The notes beneath the pieces are model-generated. The model searched no databases. It was not told the DNA's origin and worked only from the letters and a program-made list of their open reading frames with translations. This document shows positions 29,764 to 40,800 of a stretch of DNA of 47,162 bases, piece after piece; position 1 is the first letter of the stretch; each line of letters opens with the position of its first letter. The stretch spans positions 1 to 47,162 of the forward strand of contig QPMI01000317.1 of the NCBI GenBank assembly GCA_004431415.1, given 5' to 3'. The DNA is from Cyanophora paradoxa. Lineage: Eukaryota; Glaucocystophyceae; Cyanophorales; Cyanophoraceae. Made by a program: the position numbers and the translations under genes.

Positions 29764-31446
29764 CTGTGCCACGGTGATGTACATGTACCGTAGTACATGC
29801 CATGATGTACAAGCCTTTGAAGTACTTTGATCACTGTCATTCACTGATCACTGCGATGGATCACTGATATCGAATCATATTTAATTGACATATTATCGTG
29901 TCGAACCGAATTCGAAATTCGAATGTCCGACGGTCGACGTCGGAGCTTCGACATGTCGGCCCGACGGTACGGTAATTACACTGTGACAACCCTATACTAC
30001 GTAGTACGTACTAGACTACTACTAGTGCTCTCAGCCAGTCGACGTCACTGATTGACAGGCTGACAGCCAGTGACAGGCAGTGACAGGCACGTGCACTGAC
30101 AGCCACTGCTGCCGCATTAAAACTTTTGAAAATTGCTGCGTGACAGGCTGCAGCCTGCAGGCTGCAGCTGACAGCCTGACACTAGTACTGTACTAGGCCG
30201 CGGCCCGCCGGGCCGGCGGGCGGCGACTCCGGCGCTCCGCCGGCCGGGCGCCGGCGCCGGCGAGCCACCGAACTTTGAATTCCGTAAGTTCGGAACTCCG
30301 AGCTCGAGGCCGGCCGCCGAGGTACGCCTGAACTTACAGGTTTGCCAAGTTGCTTCCGAACTTTAAAGGCTTGGAAGTAGTACGAACTTACTACGAAGTA
30401 CCGTAGTACTACTGTCAGACAGTGTCAGTTCATTATGTTAGACGTCGCCTTTGTTAGACGTTTGCAGCCCGCGCGCGATAGACGTGGTCAATGATAGACG
30501 AGCTTGGTACCGCTGCTATGAGGCATTACTATGGTAGCGCCCCGGCCCGTCTACGACGGTGACTGAGGCCGAAAACCGGATACGCTAGAGACGGTACTTT
30601 CTCAAGTCCCTCAATGCAAAAGAGCTGGTACTTTTTAACGACCGAAGGGGCCATGACATCATTTTTTTGGCACTTGGTCGCTTCGGTCGTTGGGCCCCTG
30701 ACGCGGTTGCCATAGTAACCGCGTCAAAATTTTGAGCTCATCGCCTTGGTGACTGTTCGTGGAATCGAGCTCGATTCCAAGTCTCCACATTCCATGCTAG
30801 GACCCGGCAAAGACCCGAACACTCAAGTCCCGAGTTCGGAAAGAGACTTGGATAACCACCGAATCGGCCGGTATCCGGTTTTCGGCCTGAGTCTACGACC
30901 TGTTATGATGGTTTTAGTTAGACGAATCAGCTCGCTCGTCTATACTCGTCTAACTAAGAATCCGTCTAACATAATGAACTGACAGTAGTTCGGATTCTTT
31001 TCACCTTCGGAAATTCATCGGAATTCAAAGCATTTCCGAATTCGGAAGTTAACGTTTTACCGGTACCGCGGACCCGCGCGCGCGCGCGCGCGCGGCGCCG
31101 TGCACGTGCTGGCAGCCTGGCACGGTGCGCATGCTGCTCGACGGTGCTCCTTGTATTATAAGTTGTATACCGTAGCACGCATACGTAGCCTCGAGCTCGT
31201 ACGCGTCGGGTTGGAGTCTTCGGCCTAGTATAGTTGAAACGTTCGCTGTAGCGCTAGCCTGTAGGCCTGAGCTCGAGGACCAGCGCGCGCTAGCGGAAGG
31301 TCCTACGGACTCCTACCTTTGACCCCTAATTATAAGGCCGCCAGTTGCAGCCTTGCAGGCTAGTGCTTTCCCCGACCCGGAGACCGGCGCTGCAGCGGCG
31401 TATACGTACGCGCGCGTACACGCACGCTTACGCGCGGGAGTTGTGC
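29764..31446. other. Intergenic upstream of response-regulator copy 2
   Basis: Palindrome-rich (gaattcgaaattcgaatg at 29909, ctgcagcctgcaggctgcag at 30150, gggccggcgggcggcg at 30208). A region at 30440-30960 has several gttagacg words and an inverted pair around tagttagacgaatcag / cgtctaactaagaatcc. 31080-31446 is the shared promoter side of the response-regulator duplicates. No exon supported. Confidence 0.4.
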
Positions 31447-33138
31447 ATGCCGTCGGTGTCGACGTCTGCAGAAATGTGCAGGGAAAACTACTCCAGCGCC
31501 GCCGGCGCCGCCGGCGGCCTCAGCGGCCTCGTGGGGCTTCTGCTCAGCGAGCGCGGCCCCACCAAAGTCGAGTCGGAGAACGATTGCGTCTCCCGCCTCG
31601 GCTCTGCCGCTGGTGCGAGGCTCGCGCGGCTCTCGAAAGCACTCGCCGCGCCGGCGGATGCCCCGACTTTGATTTGTCTGACCGTCGGACGCTGCGCGCA
31701 GGCGGGAAGGACGGCGCGGCGGGCCACCTTCCGGCTCTGCCGAAGACGGCCATCGTGTGCCGGCCGGACGACGAGCACGCGATCGCGCGCCTCCGGGTCG
31801 ACCTGCGGGAGGCGCTCGCGACAGTGATCAGCCTCGACGACGACTGCGACAGCGACTGGAGCTCCCCGCGCACCTCCGCCGCCGTCTCTCCGACGGCCAC
31901 TCCGCTGCCCGGCTTGAAAGTCAACGTCAACGCCAACTCCGGATCGATATCCCCACGCGACTCCGCCGCCCTGCCGCCCCTTCGAAAGCCCGCGCGCCAC
32001 GGCTCCCTCCCCGGGCTCTCCCGGGTGCCCCTCCTGGTGCCCGTCAGCGGCTCGCGCCCCGCCTCCCCTGTCCGATTCGTCGCCCACCGCGGCCCCGCCC
32101 GTCCAAACACGCGTGCGCCCTGGCCCCCCCCCCCCCCCCCCTCCTCCATGCGCACTTAAACTTGCACCGGCCTCTGATCCGTCCCGGCCTCCGGATCCCG
32201 CAGCCGTGCATGCCCGCCTCTGCGCGCTCCCTTCCAAATCAGCATCCGCGCCGGCCAGCGCTTCGCACCTCGGATGCGCCTGCCACATGAACGTCCTCCT
32301 CGCCGGTCAGCCTTCCGAATTTTTCGAATTTCCCCCCATTAAACTTTGAAAATTCAAAATCCTTTAATTTTGCGGACGGCCTCTGATCATCGGATATATA
32401 TATATTTGAATTCCGCTTGACGCAGATGACTGCCCCCTGAACCGTATGCTCGGGGCTCGCGTCTTCACCTCCTATTGCCCGCACGCCCGCGTGGACGTCG
32501 TCAGCGACGGACAGGTGCCGAACGGCCCCTCTCCGCGCGCCTTGGAGCGAGAGCGACTGACCGTCGGACCGCCGCCGGCGCCGCGCGCAGGCGGCCGTCA
32601 CTGCTTTTGAGGAGGCGGCGGAGCGCGGGCAGCCGTACGACGCGTGCATACTCGACATCGAGGCGAGCGCGGCCCGATCGCGATTAATATTCGAAGAATC
32701 TCTTTGCTTTTCCGCCCCGCTGACGCTGCGCCGCATTGCCGCCCGCAGATGCCGCACAAGAACGGGCTCGAGGCGGCTCGGGAGATCCGGAGGCTGGAGC
32801 GGGCCCAGAGGCGGGCGCGCCCTGCCCGCCTCCTCGCGTGGTCGACATCCACGCGGCTGTGCGGAGAGACGGGGACCGCAGTCGATCGCGAGCCCGACTG
32901 CCACGACGCCGGCTTCTCTTCGACGTGCCCCAAGCCGGTGCAGCCGGTGGTGCTCCTGCGCGCGGCACTCGCGGGGCTCCAGCACGACCCGGCGTGCCCG
33001 CTCGCCCCGGCGACGTCGACCCCCAATTGCAAGCCCCGCAGCGGGCCCCTCGCCCCGCTAGCGCTCCGCCCCCACGGGCTCGCCCCTTTAAATTTGCCTG
33101 CGACTTCGTCGTCGCTGTCCGCCCAGCTTCGGATGTGA
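31447..33138 (+). CDS. Response-regulator-like protein with receiver domain, copy 2 (one-base frame break in C tract)
   Basis: Same five-exon structure as 12883-14616: exons 31447-31612, 31702-32305, 32426-32514, 32591-32662 and 32749-33138. The DD pair, the ILDIEMPHKNG phospho-acceptor segment, the CPKPVQP lysine and the GC donor at 32663 are all kept. Exon 1 and exon 5 differ from copy 1 by net multiples of 6 bp. Intron 1 is 89 nt against 105 nt. Exon 2 is 604 nt, one more than needed: the run of 18 C at 32124-32141 in the polyproline part shifts frame, so the conceptual protein stops at ACT TAA about nine codons later. This is either a real inactivating change or a homopolymer sequencing error. 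The 174-bp inverted fragment at 37218-37391 shows 18 as well. The gene may be a pseudogene or intact. Confidence 0.7.
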
Positions 33139-33671
33139 GCGGGTGCCTTGCGATCGGCGCACCCACTGGGCCAGCGCCGTGAGGGGTTCTGATACTCTGA
33201 GCCTCGGAGCTTTTTCGCTGCTGCATAATCTTGCGATCGCGAGTCCTTTGAAGCTTTTTCCACCACCTCTAAAGAAATTAAATCGGCACAGATCGGCATC
33301 GTCGTAGCTGCATAAATCAAATCGGCACAGATCGACATCTTCGTAGCTGCATAAATTAAACACTCTTTATCTAATAGATAGATTTGAGTTTTCACCGAGT
33401 TTCGAGCCTGCCAGGCCCTGAGGATGAGTTTCGTTGCGAGAATGAGCTTGAAAATTCAATCGGCTTTTCGGGCCTCTCTGGGCCCTTTCCCAGGCGTTGG
33501 CGCCTGTTTCGGTGTCAGCCTTAGAAAATAATCAAGTAATCTTTCGTACATAATCTTTCACATGTAAGTTTACTTCACGTACTTTACGCAGTACCCTGAT
33601 AAAGACAGTGACAGTACATTTCATAGCACGTAGAACTGCAGTAGATAATTATATAACGTCGAACTCATGAT
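33139..33671. other. 3' flank of response-regulator copy 2
   Basis: Duplicate of 14617-15155. Homology ends where the possible retroelement tail starts. Confidence 0.7.
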
Positions 33672-34038
33672 TATATATAATACTGGCCTACGTTTTGCCC
33701 CTCCTCTTTTACTACCGCTTCCGAATCCGATTTTGAATCCCTCACCTCTGCTTTTAGCATCTGCGGTACCGCAAGTTAGTCTTCAGCCGTCGCTTGTTTT
33801 GCCTCTAGATCTTCCACATGTATCGCCGGCGCCTCGATCTAGTTCACGTGCCCAGTCGACGTCATCCGCTTCCTCTCCTTCGTCCGTTACTGTTGCTACT
33901 TCGTCTTTTGTCTCTGGCTGTACGGTTGCTAGTTCTAGTGCACCTGCTGTGTCCTTTAGCTCTAGTGCTACTTCTTCTCGTGCTCGTTCTCCTTATCTCT
34001 TGCGTTCTCGCGATCGTGTCCCTCGTCGTGATCCCTAG
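33667..34038 (+). pseudogene. Possible C-terminal end of an LTR-retrotransposon polyprotein
   Basis: Open frame without a good start. It is Ser/Pro-rich and ends RSPYLLRSRDRVPRRDP-stop, which resembles the tails of gypsy/copia polyproteins. Codons end mostly in T (tct, cgt, gtt), unlike every other gene here, which suggests foreign or recently inserted DNA. A purine-rich stretch (aaggggggaaagaaga, 34169-34184) follows and could be a polypurine tract. No integrase or reverse transcriptase is present and no LTR pair was found. The duplicated response-regulator block breaks off exactly at its left edge. Confidence 0.35.
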
Positions 34039-36285
34039 TTCTTATGCATATGTCTTGCGATCTCGATTGCCTACGACTATCTTTGATTTGTGATTGCTTT
34101 GTCGATTTTTAATTTTACTTTCTGCGGGGGGTTCGCCCTTCCGTAGTCTCTCAAAAAAATGATTATTGCAAGGGGGGAAAGAAGACCGCAGGTCTTCCCC
34201 CCTTGCTTCCCGTTCCCTCGCTTCAGCCAAAATTTCTTCTATGAGGCCGTTTTCGAGGTCCAGTTTGCAACGCGGGAAAAAAATGAGCCGAAATTCGGTT
34301 GCAGCGACACGTGTTTGTCGCTGCGGCCGTCCATGCAAAAAAAGGTTTTCGAGGCCGGGCGAAGACCAGTTTTCCTTGACTTGAAGCCTGGAAACCAACT
34401 TGTCTCTCATTCCGGTCTTCGAATTCCTTCCGCGGTTCTGCATGGAACCAGTTCTCCCTATAGCTAGCTGTCTCCTGTAAAATTTGGCTTCCTCGCAGTG
34501 CGTCGCGTACGCCTTGCTCTTCGTTGCGCGGTTCTGCATGGAACCACTTCTCCCTAGCTGTCTTGCTCGATGTCCTCTAGATTTCAAGTTTCCACTTCCT
34601 CGCACTGCGCCGCGTACGCCGCACGGTACCCGTGCCGCCTGATCTACTTTTGACTGCATCAAGCTTGCACCGCAGCACGTGCACCGAAGCACGCGCAGCC
34701 CGTGGGCCGGATTGGCCCGTACCGCGTAGCTTTTCCTCGCGATCCAGCCTCTGCTCGCAGCCGCATCGCTGCGCCGACCTCGTTGGCGCCCCGGCCGCTG
34801 TCCCTTCGAATTCGCGCCGGGCGGTCTTGCGAGCTAACCAGCTCTTGCGAGCGCATCAGCGGCAAACCGATCGCGAGCGTTCGAGTTGCGAATAACAAAG
34901 AGCGGCGCGTGTGCAGCTGCAGCGCGTGAACAGTGAGTAAGCGAGATCATTGCGTGCACGAGAATCCGGGCGTGAACTCAGCTTCGGCACTGAGCTTAAG
35001 CAAGAGAAAGCGCCTCAGCAGCCAACAAGAGAAAGTTAACATGCGACGAGGGCGCAAAGTTGCTGCAGAGCTGCCTGAAGGCATCGTTGAAGGCGAGATC
35101 TAGAGCATACAGTTAGAGCTTTGCAGCACTGGGGCTTGCAACGGCGGGCTTTGCCTTCTTTGCCCAGCCGCGGCGCGCAATCATTTCTGTAGGCGCAAAC
35201 ATCTCTACCGGCACGTCCGCAGTCATGAAAGCAAATTACGGGTGCGGCGTCCCAAGCAACGTCGGTTGAATGCATGCACGCTGTGTTTACACAACGTTTC
35301 TCATAAAGCGGCTTGCAGGGTCGTCCTCAACTTGAAGCAAACGTCTCCGCAGGCGGAATTCCTAGCTCTCGGTTCTACTCTCAGGTGCACTATTGCCGGC
35401 TCTGGAATCCAGTAAAACATACTGATATGCACTGGGGCGAGCTTGTTCTCCGGTTCTACAGAGAAGACTCAGCTCGCTCTCGCGCGAAACTCAAGCAGGA
35501 ACACGTGAATGCCTGGTCCGTTTTTCTGCATGAATGAAAACATGCACAAATGCACTTCTTAGTGCGCGGGGCCCGGGTCCTCCCCAGATTACATCCCAAC
35601 CGCCGTTCGGCATCGCTGCGAACCCTGGAGCAGTGCGTGCACAGTTTTCAGTTGGCGTTTAGGTTTTTGAGGTTATATTGCATACACAGGTCGCTGCAGC
35701 TGAAGACCAGAGAAGTCCTCGCACAGGCTCATCGTCGCCGCTTCCTCTGGCGGTACCCTCTCGTTACTTGACATGCATCTCCCGCCCGCATTGACGTGTA
35801 CGCTTAGCCTGGAGCGTTTCAACTGCCGCACGCTGAGCCTGGAGCGTTTCAACTGCCTGAGACGAACATTGGAGTAGCGCCGGCCCGTCCAATCAATCAG
35901 GTTTGCGATAGACTCATATATGCATCCCGAATAATGTGAATGACTTGTTGCTCCAGGCTTTGCCACCATCGTCGATCGCAGTGCGTGATGAAACTCAAGA
36001 GACTTATTCAAATTGCTGAAATGCTGTGCAGGAACCCTTCTCGAAACGCGTGCGCTGGAACGGGAGATCAGCTGATCGTGTATCGTCTTCGGACGAAAAT
36101 GACCAGAATCACGCTGACTCAAGCCCCGAGTCCCGCATTCCGAATTCTGAAGTTCAAGCAAACGTCTCCGCAGGCGGAATTCCTAGCTCTCGGTTCTACT
36201 CTCAGGTGCACTATTGCCGGCTCTGCAATCCAGTAAAACATACTGATATCAGCACGCGATTAGGGTCCTCCCCGGCTCTCTTCAG
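34039..36285. other. Mixed intergenic region with internal duplications
   Basis: Two copies of gcggttctgcatggaacca (about 34430 and 34531) each precede similar cctcgca(g/c)tgcg(t/c)cgcgtacgcc text, so about 90 bp is duplicated. A 105-bp direct repeat (35330-35436 and 36148-36252) contains a 32-nt stretch bounded by cgcag and gtgcac (AEFLALGSTLR). A tandem of cgcttagcctggagcgtttcaactgcc (35800-35850) is also present. No complete gene recognised. Confidence 0.4.
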
Positions 36286-36405
36286 GACCGCCGCCGCTGG
36301 CTGCCGCTCACCCCCATGGGCGACTTCCGCCTCGACCCCCTCCAGAAGGCCTGGATCGCCTATGTTTACGGCGAGCCCTCTGCAGACAACACCATCATCA
36401 TTTAG
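36286..36405 (+). CDS. Candidate terminal exon of an unidentified protein
   Basis: After a good acceptor (ggctctcttcag, ending 36285) a frame of 39 codons reads DRRRWLPLTPMGDFRLDP, then an aromatic AWIAYVYGEP segment, and ends NTIII-TAG at 36403-36405. Codon use is strongly C/G-ending like the other genes. Upstream the 32-nt stretch flanked by AG and GT at 36169-36200 could be a preceding exon. I do not recognise the protein. Confidence 0.3.
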   Translation, partial: DRRRWLPLTPMGDFRLDPLQKAWIAYVYGEPSADNTIII

Positions 36406-36454
36406 CCAGCTGTTCAGGGTTAGGGGTAGGCCGCGCCTTTTCGGCCTCTGAACT

Positions 36455-37217
36455 GGGTGCTTTTCGGCCTCTGAACTGGGTGAGAAGACCCCTGAACTGG
36501 CCTCCGGTGGTCATGATGTCTACCTGGGATGGCACTTTTACTGCTTGAACAAGCCCCCTTACCTCCTCAAACACACAGAAGAATTGAGTAATGTTTTGTG
36601 TGCTTTCTGGCCGACTTACGGCGGACTTACGACTTACACTTACCCTTACACTTACAAAATTACACTTACGGCGGGTTTTGGGGGACTTCCGCCGTAAGTG
36701 GCAACCCTACGAGTCACAGGCGGCGCCCCCTGATCATGAGCAGCCCCCGCAGTGCTGGTGTCTAGTGACTGTGGCCTGTAAATCACCAAAAAAAAAGAGC
36801 TCGAATTGAATTCGATCAGATTCCGGATCCGAGGGCAACGTCGAGGCCGACGAACTCGCCGCGTCGGGCGGGCAAAGACCGCGCGCCGGCCGCCCGCGGG
36901 GTCGCTCAGTAGAGGCGGAATCCCCCGAATGACTTGCCGCCCTTCTTCTTGTGGAGGGAGCTGGAGCCCGAGGGGGCGCGCCGCAGCGTCCCCGCCCCGA
37001 GGGAGCCCTCGTGGCCCGGCAGCGAGGCGAGGAGGGCCCCGGCCGGCTCGCCGGGGGGCACGGCGGCCGCGGAGAGGGTGTGCCGGGCCGCTAGGTCGGC
37101 GCGGCGGCGCGGGAGGCGGGCGGCGGCCGGGCACGCGTAGACCAGCGCGACGATGCCGCGCTTCGGGGGGGTAGGGCTCCACGAGACCGGCATCATGAAG
37201 CCTGCGCCGAAAGTCAG
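36455..37217 (-). pseudogene. Orphan duplicate of the LRR-gene 3' end
   Basis: Matches 37392-38152. On the minus strand it encodes GLTFGAGFMMPVSWSPTPP through to SLHKKKGGKSFGGFRLY and TGA at 36906-36908, without a break. It lacks all upstream exons and is joined at 37217/37218 to an inverted fragment of the response-regulator gene. It therefore cannot be a functional gene alone, yet its reading frame is intact where the gene-attached copy is not. Confidence 0.75.
36613..36709 (-). mobile_element. TAGGGTTGCCACTTACGG element, copy 2
   Basis: Reverse complement of the element at 8268-8371, ending ccgtaagtggcaaccctac. It lies just downstream of the orphan LRR 3' end. Confidence 0.6.
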
Positions 37218-37391
37218 GCCGGCCCGGAACGCTGGCCGGCGCGGATGCTGATTTGGAAGGGAGCGCGCAGAGGCGGGCATGCACGGCTGCGGGATCCGGA
37301 GGCCGGGACGGATCAGAGGCCGGTGCAAGTTTAAGTGCGCATGGAGGAGGGGGGGGGGGGGGGGGGCCAGGGCGCACGCGTGTTTGGACGT
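37218..37391 (-). pseudogene. Inverted fragment of response-regulator exon 2
   Basis: The minus strand of this 174-bp piece matches copy 2 at about 32099-32260, including the 18-nt C tract (18 G here) and the C-tract/tcctccatgcgcac junction that distinguishes copy 2 from copy 1. It starts in the polyproline segment and ends in SKSASAPAS. It sits between the two copies of the LRR 3' end. Confidence 0.85.
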
Positions 37392-37544
37392 GCTTTTCGG
37401 CCTCTGAACTGGGTGAGAAGACCCCTGAACTGGCCTCCGGTGGTCATGATGTCTACCTGGGATGGCACTTTTACTGCTTGAACAAGCCCCCTTACCTCCT
37501 CAAACACACAGAAGAATTGAGTAATGTTTTGTGTGCTTTCTGGC

Positions 37545-37642
37545 CGACTTACGGCGGACTTACGACTTACACTTACCCTTACACTTACAAAATTACACTT
37601 ACGGCGGGTTTTGGGGGACTTCCGCCGTAAGTGGCAACCCTA
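37545..37642 (-). mobile_element. TAGGGTTGCCACTTACGG element, copy 3
   Basis: Third copy, carried by the same duplicated segment as copy 2 (identical flanks). Confidence 0.6.
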
Positions 37643-37838
37643 CGAGTCACAGGCGGCGCCCCCTGATCATGAGCAGCCCCCGCAGTGCTGGTGTCTAGTG
37701 ACTGTGGCCTGTAAATCACCAAAAAAAAAGAGCTCGAATTGAATTCGATCAGATTCCGGATCCGAGGGCAACGTCGAGGCCGACGAACTCGCCGCGTCGG
37801 GCGGGCAAAGACCGCGCGCCGGCCGCCCGCGGGGTCGC

Positions 37839-40800
37839 TCAGTAGAGGCGGAATCCCCCGAATGACTTGCCGCCCTTCTTCTTGTGGAGGGAGCTGGAGC
37901 CCGAGGGGGCGCGCCGCAGCGTCCCCGCCCCGAGGGAGCCCTCGTGGCCCGGCAGCGAGGCGAGGAGGGCCCGGCCGGCTCGCCGGGGGCACGGCGGCCG
38001 CGGAGAGGGTGTGCCGGGCCGCTAGGTCGGCGCGGCGGCGCGGGAGGCGGGCGGCGGCCGGGCACGCGTAGACCAGCGCGACGATGCCGCGCTTCGGGGG
38101 GGTAGGGCTCCACGAGACCGGCATCATGAAGCCTGCGCCGAAAGTCAGGCCGGCCCGGAATGGGGGAGGGGGGAGAAGGGCAGTAGGGGTACCGTTTCCG
38201 TTGTAAAAGGCGTCGCGCACGGCGCTGGCGTCTGCGGGCACGGGCCGTGTGAGGCGCGCGGCCGCCTGGGCGGGCGCGGGGGCAGGGTGGGGCGGGGTCC
38301 GGGGCGGGCCTCGGGTCTCGGCGAAGCAGCTCTCGACGACGATGCGCGCCGCCAAGTGGTCCTCCCGCGCCGTCAGGTCCAGCTGCACGTACCCCTGTCA
38401 GACCCGCCGGGGGGGGGGAAGGGGGTGCGGGGGGTGCGGGTGCGGGGGCGGACGCACGAGGAAGTACCCCTCGAGGTCGACGGGGTTGAGCAGGTTGAGC
38501 ACGCCGAGGCGGGCGCAGGCGAGGGGCACGAAGGGGCGCGGGAGGGCCGCCCCAGCCCCGCCCCCGCCCCGACGCAGTCGCAAGGGCCCGGCCCCGCCCG
38601 AGCGCAGCGACGGCCGCGCGGGCCCGGCCGAGGGCCCGTGGCGTGGGCGTGGGCGTGGGCGGGGCGGCGGGCCGGTCCTCGTCCGACCCCTCCGCGAGGC
38701 GGACGTGCCGGGGCCCCGGGCGACCCGCCCTCCTCCTCCTCGGGCCGGCACCCGTCCCCGCCTCGCCCTCCCCCGGGGCTGCCTCCTCCGCAGCTTCCGC
38801 CGCCGGGGCCGGCTCGCCCGGCTCGGCCGCCGCCGCCTCTTCCCCCTTCTCGGCCCCCTCGTCCTCCTCCTCGCCGGTCTCGGGCAGCGAAGGGGCGCTG
38901 GAGCGCCCGCCCCACGAGGCGCTGCCCGAGCGGCGCATGGACGAGACGCGCGGCACGGCCGCGCGCGGAGAGCCGACGAGGCCGCTGGCGCCGGCCTCCC
39001 CGGCGACGCACTCGCGCCACACGTTCGGGAGGTCCACCACCCGCCCGAAGAGCGTGACGAGCACCTAAGAAGCCCCGCTGAGCAGAGCAGAGCAGAGCAC
39101 AGCGAAGCGGAGCGGAGCGGAGCGGAGCAGACCTCGACCTTGTGGACGGCTGCGGGGAAAGTGTCCATGAGGAGGCGGACCTGGCGGGCGGTGAACCACG
39201 TCCGCCGGTCGTTCGTGTGCTCCGCCCGCAGCCGCCGCAGCCGCGCCGCCGCCGCCAGCAGCGGCGCCGGGCCCGGCACCGGCTCCACGCTCGCCCGCCG
39301 CAGCGCCGCCGACGCCCGCCGAGCCGGCGCCGTCGCCGGCTCCGCCTCCGCCGGCACGCGCTGCCGCGGCAGAGCGGCCAGGAGCGCGTTCGCCGAGGGC
39401 CGCGAGCCCGGGCGGGAGCCCGGCCGCGCGCCGGCGCGCGAGGGCGGCAGCGAGGGCAGCGGCGAGGGCGTCGAGCGCGGGGAGGACCCGCGCGAGGCGG
39501 CGCCGGTACCCGAGGCGCCGTCCCCGTCCGCGGCGCCCCAGGCCGCCCCGCGGCGGACCGTGGCGGCTTGCCCGCCCCCGCCCCGCCCCGCCGTGGCCGC
39601 CCCGTCCAGCGGCGCCGCCGCCGCCGAGAAGAGCATGTCCACGTACCTGTACCCCCGTGAGGGAGGGGCGGGGGGGGGGAAGCGGGAGGGGTAGGGGCAC
39701 ATGTGTCCGGCGCGGGAGAAGGTCTCCTCGCCGACGGTCGCCGGCCGCTGGACGGCGGTCGAGGCACCCCCAAAGGCCGCCGCCGACGCGCGGCGCTCCC
39801 CGCCCGTGCCGGCCGTCATGCTCCCGCGCCGGTTCGCCCCGCCGGCCGCCCGCGGCACCCGCGACCCGCCGAACCTGTGGCAGGCAGCGTCAGAGAGCGG
39901 AGCAAAGAAGAAGAGGGGGAGAGGGGGGCTGAGGCGGACCGGCGGAGCTGCCCGCCAAAGTCGGCGGCTGCGACGAAGGCGGCCTCGCGCGCCGCCTCCG
40001 CGTCGTCCTCGACCGGCTCCTCCCCTGCCCGCCGGGACGCCTCCAGCAGCGCCCGGAACGCCGCGTCGGAGAGCGCGGCCGCTTCGGGCGGGGCGAGGCT
40101 CGTGGAGACGTAGTCGAGCTCGAGGAGGCCCCCGGGGGGGAACGCCAGCGTCCCCGCGTACGCCAGGGGCTCCCCGTTCAGGCGAACGTTCCTCCAGTTC
40201 TCGCCGCTCCCGCCCTGCGACGTGTCCGGCACGCCGGCCGCCACCCGCTCCAGCCGCTCGTCGTTGCCGATGGCCTGGAGCCAGAGCGCGACGGCGCGGT
40301 CCGGGGCCCGGTCCAGGGCGAGGCGGTACGCCCCCGTCGGGTTGTGCAGCGTGAAGTAGTACGCCGAGGGCCTGCGCAGAACAGAACAGAAGGCGCGGTC
40401 AGACCACAGCGGACCAGGCTAACAAGTCGGACAAAGCACCCGAGGGTGCGGCGGAGCTCAGCGGCCTCGTGGGGGGCGAGGAGGGCGCCGAGGGCCGGGC
40501 GGTTCTCGGGGTCGAGGATGCGGAGCCAGACGGCGGCGAGCATGGCGGCCTTGGGCGCCTCCGCGTCGCTCGCGATGTCCCCCAGCAGCGTCGAGACCTG
40601 CCGGCCCGCTCAGCGAGGAGGGCTGGCTCGCTTGGCTTCTAGGGTTAGAGGGGGCGGGGTGCGGCGCGGGGCGCTCAGCAAGAGCTGGCTGGCTGGCTTG
40701 GCCTAGCTAGCTCAGCTTCTTCTCAGGTTAGAGGGGGCAGAACTAGCTCGCTGGCTTGGCGCCCCCGGTCGGCCTCGAAGTAGAGCACCGAACGAGAGTG

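Noticed and set aside
38249-39858. Very long overlapping ORFs (up to about 486 codons) on both strands in the LRR gene region
   Set aside because: Stop-poor GC-rich exon and C-rich intron sequence. Only the minus-strand segments bounded by splice sites match domain-like sequence.
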